A DNA stretch of 64,000 nt from an uncultured Actinomycetes bacterium. GTDB taxonomy: Bacteria; Actinomycetota; Acidimicrobiia; Acidimicrobiales; RAAP-2. The notes under the pieces were generated by a model, which saw nothing but the letters and a program-made list of their open reading frames with translations, was not told where the DNA came from and did no database searches. Every line of letters starts with the position of its first letter. The first letter of the stretch is position 1. The DNA lies in the NCBI GenBank assembly GCA_903828785.1, contig CAIKNP010000027.1, positions 80,425 through 144,424 on the forward strand. The letters are read 5' to 3'. The position numbers and the translations under genes are program-made. Shown here one piece after another: positions 17,606-25,725 of the stretch.

Positions 17606-18371
17606 TGATAATCTCCTCTGCTAGCGCCCGGTAAGCCTTGGCACCACGGGAGGTGGGGTCGAAGGTTGTTATCGGCTGACCGTGCGAAGGTGCTTCGGCC
17701 AAACGAACTGTCCGGGGAATCTTGGTGCGGCACAGCTCCTCGGCAAAGTGCCGGCGAACCTCTATAGCCACGTCTTGAGAAAGTGTATTGCGGGAATCAA
17801 ACATCGTCAAAACCACTTTCGAGATACGCAAGGTGGGGTTCAGATTTCGCTGGACAAGATCGATAATGTTCCGAAGTTGCGTCAAACCCTCGAGTGCGTA
17901 GAACTCGGTTTGCACGGGCACCATGATGTCGGTAGCCGCTGCAAAGGCGTTAATTGTGATGAGCCCGAGTGAAGGTGGGCAGTCAATAAAGACGTAGTCA
18001 AAGTCACCCTCAACCGAGGCGAGCGCCTTTTTAAGACGTAATTCCCGAGAAATTACCGTAGTGAGCTCCTGTTCAACTCCGGCTAAGTCGAGGGTGGCGG
18101 GGGCAACGAAGAGATTGGCAAAGCCCGTTGGTTCGACAATGTCAACCATGGGAATGTCGTTCAAGAGAACGTCATAGACCGATCGCTCAAAGCGCCGCCC
18201 ATCAATACCCAGTCCCGTCGTGGCATTACCCTGGGGATCAAGGTCAACAATCAGGACTCTTTTGCCCCGCTCAGCGAGCGCGGCACCCAAAGAGGTTGTG
18301 GTTGTGGTCTTTCCAACCCCACCCTTTTGGTTTGCTACGGCAAAAATCCGCATTGTATTGGCGTCTGCCAT
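17598..18371 (-). CDS. parA: chromosome-partitioning ATPase ParA (Soj)
   Basis: Walker-type ATPase that moves ParB-parS complexes, 257 residues. Seen: the deviant Walker A ANQKGGVGKTTTTTSLG, VLIVDLDPQGNATTGLG, YVFIDCPPSLGLIT (Walker B) and a C-terminal PSHGQPITTFDPTSRGA. The frame is open to 18422, but the ATG at 18371 has AGAGGCTC before it and starts near the conserved strand. First gene of a parA-parB operon with an 8-base overlap. Confidence 0.96.
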   Translation of the reverse strand: MADANTMRIFAVANQKGGVGKTTTTTSLGAALAERGKRVLIVDLDPQGNATTGLGIDGRRFERSVYDVLLNDIPMVDIVEPTGFANLFVAPATLDLAGVEQELTTVISRELRLKKALASVEGDFDYVFIDCPPSLGLITINAFAAATDIMVPVQTEFYALEGLTQLRNIIDLVQRNLNPTLRISKVVLTMFDSRNTLSQDVAIEVRRHFAEELCRTKIPRTVRLAEAPSHGQPITTFDPTSRGAKAYRALAEEIING

Positions 18372-18456
18372 GAGCCTCTTCCAGACTGGTTGACTTCCGA
18401 CACTGCGTCGAACCCCTGCCATTCAACACGGTTTTCGCCAATTCGTCAAGTACCAA

Positions 18457-18472
18457 TGTTTCACGTGAAACA
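18457..18472. other. parS site 1
   Basis: Perfect 16-bp palindrome TGTTTCACGTGAAACA, the standard bacterial parS sequence, 86 bases upstream of the parA start codon. Confidence 0.95.
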
Positions 18473-18568
18473 AAACTTAGTCAATTTCCTTGCCATCAAA
18501 GGGCTGAAGACCTGATCGCCCGATGCTCTCGTCATACTCGCAGAAGGTTGTTGACCCTTCTTTCGAAA

Positions 18569-18584
18569 TGTTTCACGTGAAACA
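18569..18584. other. parS site 2
   Basis: Perfect parS palindrome TGTTTCACGTGAAACA, 112 bases after site 1 (start to start). Confidence 0.95.
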
Positions 18585-18662
18585 AATGCGGAAAAAATCC
18601 CCTCGGGAATCCCAGAATTGTAAGCTCACGCAGGCCTACAGCACTGAGGGGTCCAAAAGTAG

Positions 18663-18678
18663 TGTTTCACGTGAAACA
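18663..18678. other. parS site 3
   Basis: Perfect parS palindrome TGTTTCACGTGAAACA, 94 bases after site 2. Confidence 0.95.
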
Positions 18679-18736
18679 ATCTTCGTCTGTGTTGATTGGA
18701 CATCACTCTGGGTTCTCGCTAGTCGCCCCGAATGAG

Positions 18737-18770
18737 GTAGGGGATTGTTTCACGTGAAACAATCCCCTAC
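18737..18770. other. parS site 4 inside a 34-bp perfect palindrome
   Basis: The parS core is 18746-18761. The symmetry continues for nine more bases on each side (GTAGGGGAT and its complement), giving a perfect 34-bp palindrome. The other five sites lack this extension. It could extrude as a cruciform or act as a transcription terminator in addition to binding ParB. Confidence 0.95.
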
Positions 18771-19130
18771 TTCCTCTTCCCGCCGAAAAGGAGGCTGGCA
18801 ATCCAGCTCTAACAGAACTGTGGAATCTCCCACTAAGGCCATCCGATGTATATGGTCTTTCGGCGCCGTTGTGGGTGCCGTCTTCTTCGACCTGGCGAAG
18901 ACTTGGTTCATTTTCCTCATTCCAATGAATTATTTCCTCCAATGGGGGGTGAATGCGGCGACTTCGACCTAGGGTCCCAGATAGCAGAAGAGTGGGTGGG
19001 ATTCAGGTTTTCCCAGAATTGCGCGACCCCCTACTCTACGTCCAGCAAATGCTCGAAATAATCAGACTCTGCCAATTGCCCGGGCTCGAAAACGAGTACC
19101 GATGTATTTACATCATTGTCAGTTGAAGAA

Positions 19131-19146
19131 TGTTTCACGTGAAACA
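19131..19146. other. parS site 5
   Basis: Perfect parS palindrome TGTTTCACGTGAAACA, 385 bases after site 4, in the middle of the gene-free region. Confidence 0.95.
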
Positions 19147-19630
19147 GTCCAAATATATGGTCTAGGCCATGAGTCACTTTGCTATCCAGTTGGAAAGCGA
19201 AAAGAGAGTGGTGACTGGCCAATTATCTCCGCTCGATTCCCGTGTTTCTGATCGAGTTCTTGAGTACTGAACAGAACACCTGCGACAGCTCATTTGTACT
19301 GACAATGCCAATAACGAGGGCCACCACGGACAAATATTCTTCGCTGACTCGGAACCCGACTTCCAGCCTTGGAGGATGCGGTGTCAAGAAATGGTGGTGG
19401 AAGTACCAGGGCTCCAACTAGGCAACAACACCACATTCCTTACATTTATCCAGAAAGGTGCCGAAGATCACGACGCGAAAGGACCGGAGTTGTTGTCCTG
19501 CGTAAGGTATGGACAGATCTTTACCCCTGGGTCATGACTGGGCGTAGTATTCCCGCGCCAGGAGACCAGTGTGGAGGAGCCTTGTCGTAGTACGACTGGT
19601 GACGATTAATGAAACTGGCGGTCAGAGGAA

Positions 19631-19646
19631 TGTTTCACGTGAAACA
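19631..19646. other. parS site 6, touching the rsmG stop codon
   Basis: Perfect parS palindrome TGTTTCACGTGAAACA whose last base is directly next to the minus-strand TGA stop of rsmG (19649-19647). Confidence 0.95.
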
Positions 19647-20270
19647 TCAAAACAGCGGTGACTTCCCTGGAACCCCAACACCTCTAGGAAAACGTGGTGG
19701 GGTGGCACGGACTTTCTTCAGCACCTGGTAGGCAGCCCCGTGACGAACTCTGTCTCCCACGTGTAACCCCAACTGGCCGAGGCTGTCGGGCTTCCAACGG
19801 CTCGGGCCATCGTCTTGGGGTGGTTCCGAAACAATCAACACTCCCCCAACTTTCAAAAACCGGACCGCGCATTCGGCCGTGACCGCTGGAGGACCAAAAG
19901 ACCGAGCAGTGACTAAATCGAAAGATTCGGCGAGGCCTGGCTGATGGGCTAGCAATTCAGCCCTACCTAGGTGAATCTCTCCTCCTTCAGGTGCGTCATC
20001 CCAAGCCAGAACTTCTCCAATAAACGCCATACGCTTTTCCATCGAGTCGACAAAGGCGCTGCGACAGGTCCAGTCAGACAGGAGCACTAAGCCCGGCAAG
20101 CCACCACCACTACCGAGATCGAGAAAGGATGATGGGGGAGCTGGTGAAATATCGTGCCAGACCGCGGCAAAGCCACGGGCGTGTTCTATCTGTGGCTCGA
20201 TTGCGCCTGGTCCTAAAAAGCCACGCGCCCTCGATTCCTCGAGGGCGCGTGACAACCATTCAGTTTTCAT
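19647..20270 (-). CDS. rsmG: 16S rRNA (guanine-N7) methyltransferase RsmG (GidB)
   Basis: Methylates G527 of 16S rRNA (E. coli numbering) using S-adenosylmethionine; loss gives low-level streptomycin resistance. 207 residues. Seen: the SAM-binding FLDLGSGGGLPGLVL near residue 50, FVDSMEKRMAFIGEV and the VTARSFGPPAVTAECA motif. It follows jag by 8 bases in the minus-strand rpmH-to-rsmG series. The gene-free parS region follows its stop immediately. Confidence 0.94.
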   Translation of the reverse strand: MKTEWLSRALEESRARGFLGPGAIEPQIEHARGFAAVWHDISPAPPSSFLDLGSGGGLPGLVLLSDWTCRSAFVDSMEKRMAFIGEVLAWDDAPEGGEIHLGRAELLAHQPGLAESFDLVTARSFGPPAVTAECAVRFLKVGGVLIVSEPPQDDGPSRWKPDSLGQLGLHVGDRVRHGAAYQVLKKVRATPPRFPRGVGVPGKSPLF

Positions 20271-20278
20271 GCAGTTAA

Positions 20279-21130
20279 TTATGCCGGAGCAATAACCACG
20301 AAGCGGCGAGGGTCTTCACCTTCGGAACGCGTTGAGACCGCGGTGTTCTCGGTGAGCGCATCGTGCACGGCTTTGCGGTCAGCAGCTGACATTGGCTCGA
20401 GAGCTCGCTCTTCGCCGGTCTCAACAACCTCACTAGCGACTTGCGCGGCAAACCGGCCAAGAGCCGCAACACGGCGCTCGCGGTACTGAGCAACGTCAAC
20501 CAAGATACGGTCGGTGCGAGCGGGGCTCTTTGACTGCACCACTGTTCGGGTTACTTCCTGCAGAGCCTGAAGGGTGGTTCCGCGAGGACCAACCAGGATT
20601 CCTAATTCAGTGGGGGGATTGGCGTTCACCGAAAGCTCAATCGTTTCGGCATCGATTTCACGAATACCAACCTCAGCATTAATCTGCATTGAGGCGAGAA
20701 GCCCCACCAGGAACTCTTTCGCAATTGCACCCTGTTCCTGTAAGGAAATACCTTCAGCCATTTCATTCTCCTTTGTTGAGATTTTTTCTGGACGGGGGGC
20801 CCGCTTGGGCTCCGTCGACTTATTGCGATTTCCTGTAGCAGCGTCAGCCTTAGGTTTGCGCTCGCCAGCTGCCGACTTTGGTCCCTTAGGGCGAGACTCT
20901 GAGCGGGGACGGTCATCCGATCCACCCGAACGGCGAGAACGCTTTGGTCGTGGAACGGCGGGGGAGACGCGGGCGCGAACCCTTGCTTCTCCGCGAACCC
21001 GGCCGAAGAGACCAGCCTTGGGCTCTTCGAGAACCTCGACCTCGGCTTCTTCATTGCGAATGCCAAGGTGCGACAATGCTCGCTCCTTGGCCTCCTCTAT
21101 TGACTTTCCTGTTGTTTCTACCCAATCCAT
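20279..21130 (-). CDS. jag: Jag/SpoIIIJ-associated RNA-binding protein (KhpB)
   Basis: 283 residues. Seen: the Jag_N domain (MDWVETTGKSIEEAKERALSHLG onward, residues 1-55), a basic low-complexity linker rich in Pro, Arg, Lys and Ser (about 60-125), a KH domain with the loop GPRGTTLQALQ (about 180-205), and a C-terminal R3H domain (MSAADRKAVHDAL, then DPRRFVVIAPA). KhpB proteins bind RNA and affect envelope growth. The long linker is typical of actinobacterial members. It starts three bases after the yidC stop codon. Confidence 0.92.
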   Translation of the reverse strand: MDWVETTGKSIEEAKERALSHLGIRNEEAEVEVLEEPKAGLFGRVRGEARVRARVSPAVPRPKRSRRSGGSDDRPRSESRPKGPKSAAGERKPKADAATGNRNKSTEPKRAPRPEKISTKENEMAEGISLQEQGAIAKEFLVGLLASMQINAEVGIREIDAETIELSVNANPPTELGILVGPRGTTLQALQEVTRTVVQSKSPARTDRILVDVAQYRERRVAALGRFAAQVASEVVETGEERALEPMSAADRKAVHDALTENTAVSTRSEGEDPRRFVVIAPA

Positions 21131-21133
21131 GAG

Positions 21134-22063
21134 TTAACGGTCCTTTCTTTTGCGCTTCGCATTCGAGCGGTTCTGTACTGCGGGTGACTTTAAGGTTGAA
21201 GGTTTCTTACCTTCCTTGGCTGATCCGGGAATTTCCTTCTCCCCTTCGGGCTTCTTCTCAATTTCAAGTTTTTTGTGCTTTGAGGGATCGGAAATCCCAC
21301 TAGCGAACATGGCATATTGAGTAATAATTCGGATTATTGAAGAGATAATCATGTACACCACGACGGCAGCCGGGATTATGACGTAGAAGTAGAAGAAGGC
21401 AATTGGCATAATTCGCTGCATCATGAGCTGCTGAGAACCAATGGGTTGGCCAGACTTCTTCGCACGGTTGTTGATTTGAGCCATTTGGAAGTACTGCAGT
21501 CCCACCGCAAACAACACCAGGGCGAAGAAGGGGATTTGTGCATAAATAGAAGCGTGATGGCTAAAAGTCTTAAGACTCAAGTCCATGCCGAAAACGTTCA
21601 TTTGACCGTGTGAAGCCACCAAGTCGGTGTACATCCTGGACGTGTGGGGGATGTAACGAGGATCGGAGACGCCCTGAGCGTTCAGCGCCGACAAACCCTT
21701 GATAACACTGTAAAGAATGAAGAGAAATGGGGCCTGCAGCAACATTGGCAGGCAACCACCAACGGGGTTAACGCCATGTTCTTTGTAGAGTTTCATCAGT
21801 TCTTCGTTAAGAACTTGGCGATTCTCCGCACCCTTGTACTTCGCCTGGAGCTTCTTTATCTCAGGCTGCACCTTGGACATAGCCACCATTGACTTGGTGC
21901 TTTTGACAGTAAACGGGGTCAAAACACCCATAATCACTATGGTTAGCCCGATAATTGCCACGCCGTAGTTAGGTACTAGGCCGTAGAAGAAGGCCAAAAT
22001 CCAGGCAAATAGATGGAAGATTGGCTGGAAAAGCTGGCCGATGGGATGAGTGATGGAGCTCAC
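21134..22063 (-). CDS. yidC: membrane protein insertase YidC/Oxa1
   Basis: Inserts and folds membrane proteins, alone or with SecYEG. 309 residues. Seen: an N-terminal hydrophobic helix, the family core [52 protein letters not shown], about five membrane helices, and a long basic C-terminal tail ([10 protein letters not shown]) that can contact ribosomes. Start chosen as the GTG at 22063, which overlaps the yidD stop (GTGA) and follows AAGGAAAG. No periplasmic P1 domain, as usual in Gram-positives. Confidence 0.94.
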   Translation of the reverse strand: MSSITHPIGQLFQPIFHLFAWILAFFYGLVPNYGVAIIGLTIVIMGVLTPFTVKSTKSMVAMSKVQPEIKKLQAKYKGAENRQVLNEELMKLYKEHGVNPVGGCLPMLLQAPFLFILYSVIKGLSALNAQGVSDPRYIPHTSRMYTDLVASHGQMNVFGMDLSLKTFSHHASIYAQIPFFALVLFAVGLQYFQMAQINNRAKKSGQPIGSQQLMMQRIMPIAFFYFYVIIPAAVVVYMIISSIIRIITQYAMFASGISDPSKHKKLEIEKKPEGEKEIPGSAKEGKKPSTLKSPAVQNRSNAKRKRKDR

Positions 22064-22314
22064 GTAACTTTCCTTACTTTCTTTGACACGGGGACAAGAT
22101 CCACACCGTGTGGACCAAGGGGACGACAACGCAGAATTCGACGAAGTCCGAGCAGTGTTCCACGAAGAACCCCGTGGGTAGCAATGGCCTCGGCACTGTA
22201 TTCAGAACAGCTGGGGTAGAAGCGACAGGGGGAGATTCGCCCAACCCGCAATTGCTGGTAGGCGCGAATCAGAAAGAGGGCTCCTCGAGCAGCGAGTGAG
22301 GTCTTAGCGGGCAT
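22060..22314 (-). CDS. yidD: YidD membrane-insertion efficiency factor
   Basis: Small protein (84 residues from the ATG at 22314) thought to help insertion of YidC substrates. Seen: [28 protein letters not shown] with the three conserved Cys residues of the family, and [17 protein letters not shown]. An in-frame ATG at 22359 would give 99 residues but overlaps rnpA by 56 bases; the shorter start overlaps by 11 and fits the family length. Coupled to rnpA and yidC. Confidence 0.92.
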   Translation of the reverse strand: MPAKTSLAARGALFLIRAYQQLRVGRISPCRFYPSCSEYSAEAIATHGVLRGTLLGLRRILRCRPLGPHGVDLVPVSKKVRKVT

Positions 22315-22630
22315 TGCTTCGCTCGACTGCGGCTCGGAGGTGAGATTTGAGTTCGTCATAAGTACAGTCTTTCGTCCCGATTGAGCACTTGATCAGGTAA
22401 ATTCCTGACCGAGGTGCCGGAGAAAGTCCATCCATTACGGCTCGGAGACGGCGGCGAATACGGTTACGATGAACCGCATTCCCGACTTTACGGCTGATTG
22501 CGTAGGCGACACCAACAGTGGATTCGCCCTGGTGAGCTACGAATACCACTCGAAGTGGCCCGCTGCTCCCACGACCCGTTGGGGCCGAAAATTCCGCAAA
22601 CTGCCGTCGGGAAACCACCCGACCCGGCAC
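22304..22630 (-). CDS. rnpA: ribonuclease P protein component
   Basis: Protein subunit of RNase P, which trims the 5' end of tRNA precursors with its RNA subunit. 108 residues. Seen: the RNR motif [15 protein letters not shown], the strand LRVVFVAH and a final [11 protein letters not shown] helix. GTG start seven bases after the rpmH stop; no strong ribosome binding site, so translation may depend on rpmH. The usual rpmH-rnpA-yidD-yidC order. Confidence 0.93.
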   Translation of the reverse strand: MPGRVVSRRQFAEFSAPTGRGSSGPLRVVFVAHQGESTVGVAYAISRKVGNAVHRNRIRRRLRAVMDGLSPAPRSGIYLIKCSIGTKDCTYDELKSHLRAAVERSNAR

Positions 22631-22637
22631 GGAAGGA

Positions 22638-22772
22638 TCAGACCGTCAGTTGGTGACGGCCCTTGTCACGGCGGGCCTTCAAAATTGCGCGACCGGCGCG
22701 GGTGCGCATGCGCGCACGGAAACCGTGCGTTTTGGCGCGCTTGCGCTGATTTGGCTGGTATGTACGCTTCAT
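22638..22772 (-). CDS. rpmH: 50S ribosomal protein L34
   Basis: 44-residue basic protein of the large subunit. Translated from the minus strand it begins [18 protein letters not shown], continues [17 protein letters not shown] and ends RHQLTV. This is a complete, typical bL34. An AGGACG-type ribosome binding site precedes the ATG. It is first in the leftward operon and divergent from dnaA across 216 bases that carry a DnaA box. Confidence 0.97.
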   Translation of the reverse strand: MKRTYQPNQRKRAKTHGFRARMRTRAGRAILKARRDKGRHQLTV

Positions 22773-22948
22773 TACGTCCTCTTTTCAAACTGTTCTTTAG
22801 GGCAACGCGGTACCCCCTGGGGGTCGCTGCTGCACTGTGGGAGAACTATCCTACCGCAAATCAGAACCGGTTTGAAATACCGAGGTGCCACGGTGTATGG
22901 TTTGTCTCCCTGCTGTGTCCTGGTAATGATTTTCGAGTCGTTTACCCC

Positions 22949-22957
22949 TGTGGATAA
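22949..22957 (-). promoter_or_regulatory. exact DnaA box upstream of dnaA
   Basis: TTATCCACA on the minus strand (TGTGGATAA on plus), an exact consensus DnaA box 31 bases before the dnaA start codon. It probably mediates DnaA autoregulation and may belong to a bipartite origin. CTGTGGAGG follows, merging into the dnaA ribosome binding site. Confidence 0.75.
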
Positions 22958-22988
22958 CATCAGATTTGGTCTGTGGAGGAGTTTTGTA

Positions 22989-24356
22989 ATGAGTGGTGAT
23001 GATCTCTGGCGTTTAGTACAAGACGCTATGAAAAATAAGGCTTCTGGCGCCGTGTGGTCGGCTGGGCTTAGTACCTTGCGCCTGGTGGATTACTCAGAAA
23101 ACACGCTAACGATCGCCGCTCCTAATCAAATTCAACTTCTGCGGGTGCAACAGAAATATCTTCCCTTCATTACCGAAAGTGTTCAGGAAGTGAGTGGTGC
23201 GCCAACGACCGTTTCGTTGGTCTTAGGAGCTCCCTCAGACGAGGCCTTGGGTACCATTGCCAACTTTGATCAGAACGCCAGCGTTGTAGCTCCTCTAGTC
23301 GAAGCCCCGGTGGTTATGGCCAGCGACCGCCCCCTTCGTTTGAACAAGAACATGACCTTTGAGTCTTTTGTTGAGGGCCCTTCGAACCGCTTGGCCTACG
23401 CAGCAGCGGTGGCAACCGCAGAACGCCCAGGTGGGGCGTATAACCCCCTCATGGTCTACGGCAGCTCGGGATTGGGTAAAACCCACCTATTGCACGCCAT
23501 TGGCAACTACATCCAAGAGAACTACCCGCACCGCAAAGTTCTCTATGTTTCAACCGAAACCTTTTTGAATGACTTCATTCGGGCAATTCAGACTCGCACG
23601 CAATTAGCCCTGCACGAGCGCTACCGCGAAATTGACGTTTTGCTGATTGACGACATTCAATTCATGGAACAGCGTGGTGAGACCTTCCACGAGGAGATTT
23701 TCCACACCTACAACACCCTCCACAGCGAGGGCAAGCAGATTGTTTTGACCTCCGACCGCTCGCCGAAAGACCTGGCTGGTTTGCAAGACCGTTTCCGCAG
23801 CCGACTCCTTCAGGGTTTGGTGACTGAAATTGACCGGCCCGACCTCGAAACCCGTATAGCGATTTTGGGTGCCAAGGCTGAGCGCGAAGGAATACAACTC
23901 CCTACTGATGTGGCTGAGTGGATCGCGCACCGAGTTAGGGACAACATCAGGGAACTTGAAGGTTCCATCACTATGTTGCGGGCATTCTCGGCGCTGCGCC
24001 AAGAGCCCATCACTCTCGATCTGGCAAGGAACCACCTGACCAACCTCGGTCACGAGCACATTGTTCTTAAGCCCGAGACAATCATTGATACGGTTTCGAC
24101 CTTTTATGGACTTTCCTCGGAAGATGTTCGGGGTTCGAAGCGACTCCGGCCCCTCGTCCACGCTCGTCACGTCGCAATGTTCTTGGTGCGGGACCTTTTG
24201 GATAACTATTCCTACCCCATGATCGCGCGGATATTTGATAACCGAAACCACACCACCGTTATTAGTGGGGTGGAGAAGGTGACTCAACAACTCACCACCA
24301 ATCCCGAGCTCCTGGCGCAGGTTAACGAGCTAAAGCGACGGCTGCAAGGAGAGTAG
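22989..24356 (+). CDS. dnaA: chromosomal replication initiator protein DnaA
   Basis: AAA+ ATPase that binds DnaA boxes and melts oriC. 455 residues. Seen: N-terminal domain I (about 1-85), a short domain II, the AAA+ domain starting NMTFESFVEGPSNRLAYAAA, Walker A GSSGLGKTHLL, Walker B LLIDDIQFM, and the C-terminal DNA-binding domain with DVRGSKRLRPLVHARHVAMFL and DNRNHTTVISGVEKV. The ATG at 22989 follows GGAGGAG; the earlier frame extension into rpmH on the opposite strand is not real. Confidence 0.97.
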   Translation: MSGDDLWRLVQDAMKNKASGAVWSAGLSTLRLVDYSENTLTIAAPNQIQLLRVQQKYLPFITESVQEVSGAPTTVSLVLGAPSDEALGTIANFDQNASVVAPLVEAPVVMASDRPLRLNKNMTFESFVEGPSNRLAYAAAVATAERPGGAYNPLMVYGSSGLGKTHLLHAIGNYIQENYPHRKVLYVSTETFLNDFIRAIQTRTQLALHERYREIDVLLIDDIQFMEQRGETFHEEIFHTYNTLHSEGKQIVLTSDRSPKDLAGLQDRFRSRLLQGLVTEIDRPDLETRIAILGAKAEREGIQLPTDVAEWIAHRVRDNIRELEGSITMLRAFSALRQEPITLDLARNHLTNLGHEHIVLKPETIIDTVSTFYGLSSEDVRGSKRLRPLVHARHVAMFLVRDLLDNYSYPMIARIFDNRNHTTVISGVEKVTQQLTTNPELLAQVNELKRRLQGE

Positions 24357-24611
24357 TTAGAGAAGTTGTGGATTGTCCTTTTTTTCCTGTGGAAACCGCT
24401 TTGGTAAGTGACGAGTAACCCACATGACTTAAAGGTTGAGGTTTGAGACTTGCAACAATGGCCCACAGTCTTGTGGAAAGAGTGGGTCAGAATAAATAGA
24501 GTCTGGTCAGGTATTTTATGGATTTATCCACAAATGCACAGCCCTACTACTACAAACGAATTTATCTATACAAAAACACACGTAATCTCAGTAGGGAAGA
24601 AAGGTAGTTCA
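24357..24611. other. probable origin of replication (oriC), dnaA-dnaN intergenic region
   Basis: 255 AT-rich bases. One exact DnaA box TTATCCACA at 24524-24532. Two-mismatch relatives on the minus strand at 24367-24375 (TGTGGATTG on plus), 24388-24396 (TGTGGAAAC) and 24472-24480 (TGTGGAAAG). A T-run at 24379-24385 and an AT-rich stretch near 24560-24590 (TTTATCTATACAAAA) could be the unwinding element. Position and the change in coding strand at dnaA support oriC; few exact boxes make it a weak-looking origin by motif alone. Confidence 0.75.
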
Positions 24612-25712
24612 ATGAAGTTCAAATCCGAACGCGACATCCTGGTTGAGGCGCTGAGCGCCGCTAGTCGGGTTGTTGCCACCCGTTTAATTGGAGCGTCCTC
24701 GGGCGTGCTCTTGTCACTGAGCGGGAACCAACTGACCGTCACTGGTACTGATCTCGATATCACCATTCGAACCAACGTTGACGTCATTGGTTTAGAAGAT
24801 GGAGCCGCCGTCGTTCCCGCTCGTCTTATTGTCGACGCCGTCCGATCTCTCGAAGCGGGTGCCGTCACTATTTCCAGTGGTGAGGAAAATGTTGAGGTCT
24901 CCCTCGGCCGGGCCAAATTCTCTTTACGAACCTTTTCCGTCAACGACTACCCCAACCTGCCGCCCGTGACCGGAGCTATTACCACCATGGCGGCCCTGGA
25001 CCTCGTTCAGGGGCTCAGTCAAGTGGTTCGTGCGGCGGCTTCAGACGATGCCCGCCCCCTTCTCACTGGTGTTTTGTTTACGAACCACGAAGGTGTTTTG
25101 CGCTTAATAGCAACGGACTCCTACCGCTTGGCCGTTCGTGATATTCCTGGTGTGGCGGCTATTGCGGGTACCACAGACTTACTGGTGCCAGCGCGAGCCC
25201 TCCAAGAGTTGCAACGGGTAGCTTCATCGCTTCCCACCGACGCCGAAATCGGTGTCACGGTAACTGACGCCGAAATTTGTTTTGTTGTTGGCAAGTCGAC
25301 CATTGCCTCACGTCTCATAGATGGAAACTACCCCTCGGTGCTTCAGTTAATTCCCGCGAGTTACCCCAACCAGCTGCGAATCGCTAAGGACACCCTCCTG
25401 ACATCCCTGCGACGAGCAAAACTTCTAGCGAAGGACTCCACCTCCTCGGTTCGTTTGACGACGAAAGACAAGGGTCTAGAGATTCGTACCCTTAGCCACG
25501 ACACGGGTGACATTGAAGACAATGTTGACGCCGATTACCAGGGTGATGAATTAACCATCGCCTTCAATCCCGGTTTCCTTATTGAGGGAATCGAGGCAGT
25601 TTTGGGTGACGAGATCCTTCTTGAAATCACCGACGCTGTTCGCCCCGCGATGGTTCATGGTGTGGAAGATGTTCGATTCCGGTATCTGTTGATGCCGGTT
25701 CGCGTGCAATAG
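24612..25712 (+). CDS. dnaN: DNA polymerase III beta clamp
   Basis: Sliding clamp that tethers polymerases to DNA. 366 residues, normal length, with the three-domain repeat: MKFKSERDILVEALSAAS start, the VVPARLIVDAVRSL strand, the middle RLIATDSYRLAVRDI motif, and the C-terminal YLLMPVRVQ ending. The ATG at 24612 fits the family start and has GAAAGGTAG before it; a longer frame from 24450 would run through the origin region. Confidence 0.97.
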   Translation: MKFKSERDILVEALSAASRVVATRLIGASSGVLLSLSGNQLTVTGTDLDITIRTNVDVIGLEDGAAVVPARLIVDAVRSLEAGAVTISSGEENVEVSLGRAKFSLRTFSVNDYPNLPPVTGAITTMAALDLVQGLSQVVRAAASDDARPLLTGVLFTNHEGVLRLIATDSYRLAVRDIPGVAAIAGTTDLLVPARALQELQRVASSLPTDAEIGVTVTDAEICFVVGKSTIASRLIDGNYPSVLQLIPASYPNQLRIAKDTLLTSLRRAKLLAKDSTSSVRLTTKDKGLEIRTLSHDTGDIEDNVDADYQGDELTIAFNPGFLIEGIEAVLGDEILLEITDAVRPAMVHGVEDVRFRYLLMPVRVQ

Positions 25713-25725
25713 TTGCCAACCGGTC

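Larger units (their letters stand above)
18372..19646. other. gene-free centromere region with six parS sites
   Basis: About 1.27 kb between the parA start and the rsmG stop with no convincing gene. Frames here have no family match, are short and cross the parS palindromes. The region holds six perfect TGTTTCACGTGAAACA sites, four within 305 bases near parA and two further toward rsmG. The parA promoter must also be here. Confidence 0.85.

Noticed and set aside
18703..18942. Frames of 62-79 residues across the parS region
   Set aside because: They run through parS palindromes (FHVKQ is just the translated parS), overlap one another in opposite directions and have no ribosome binding site.
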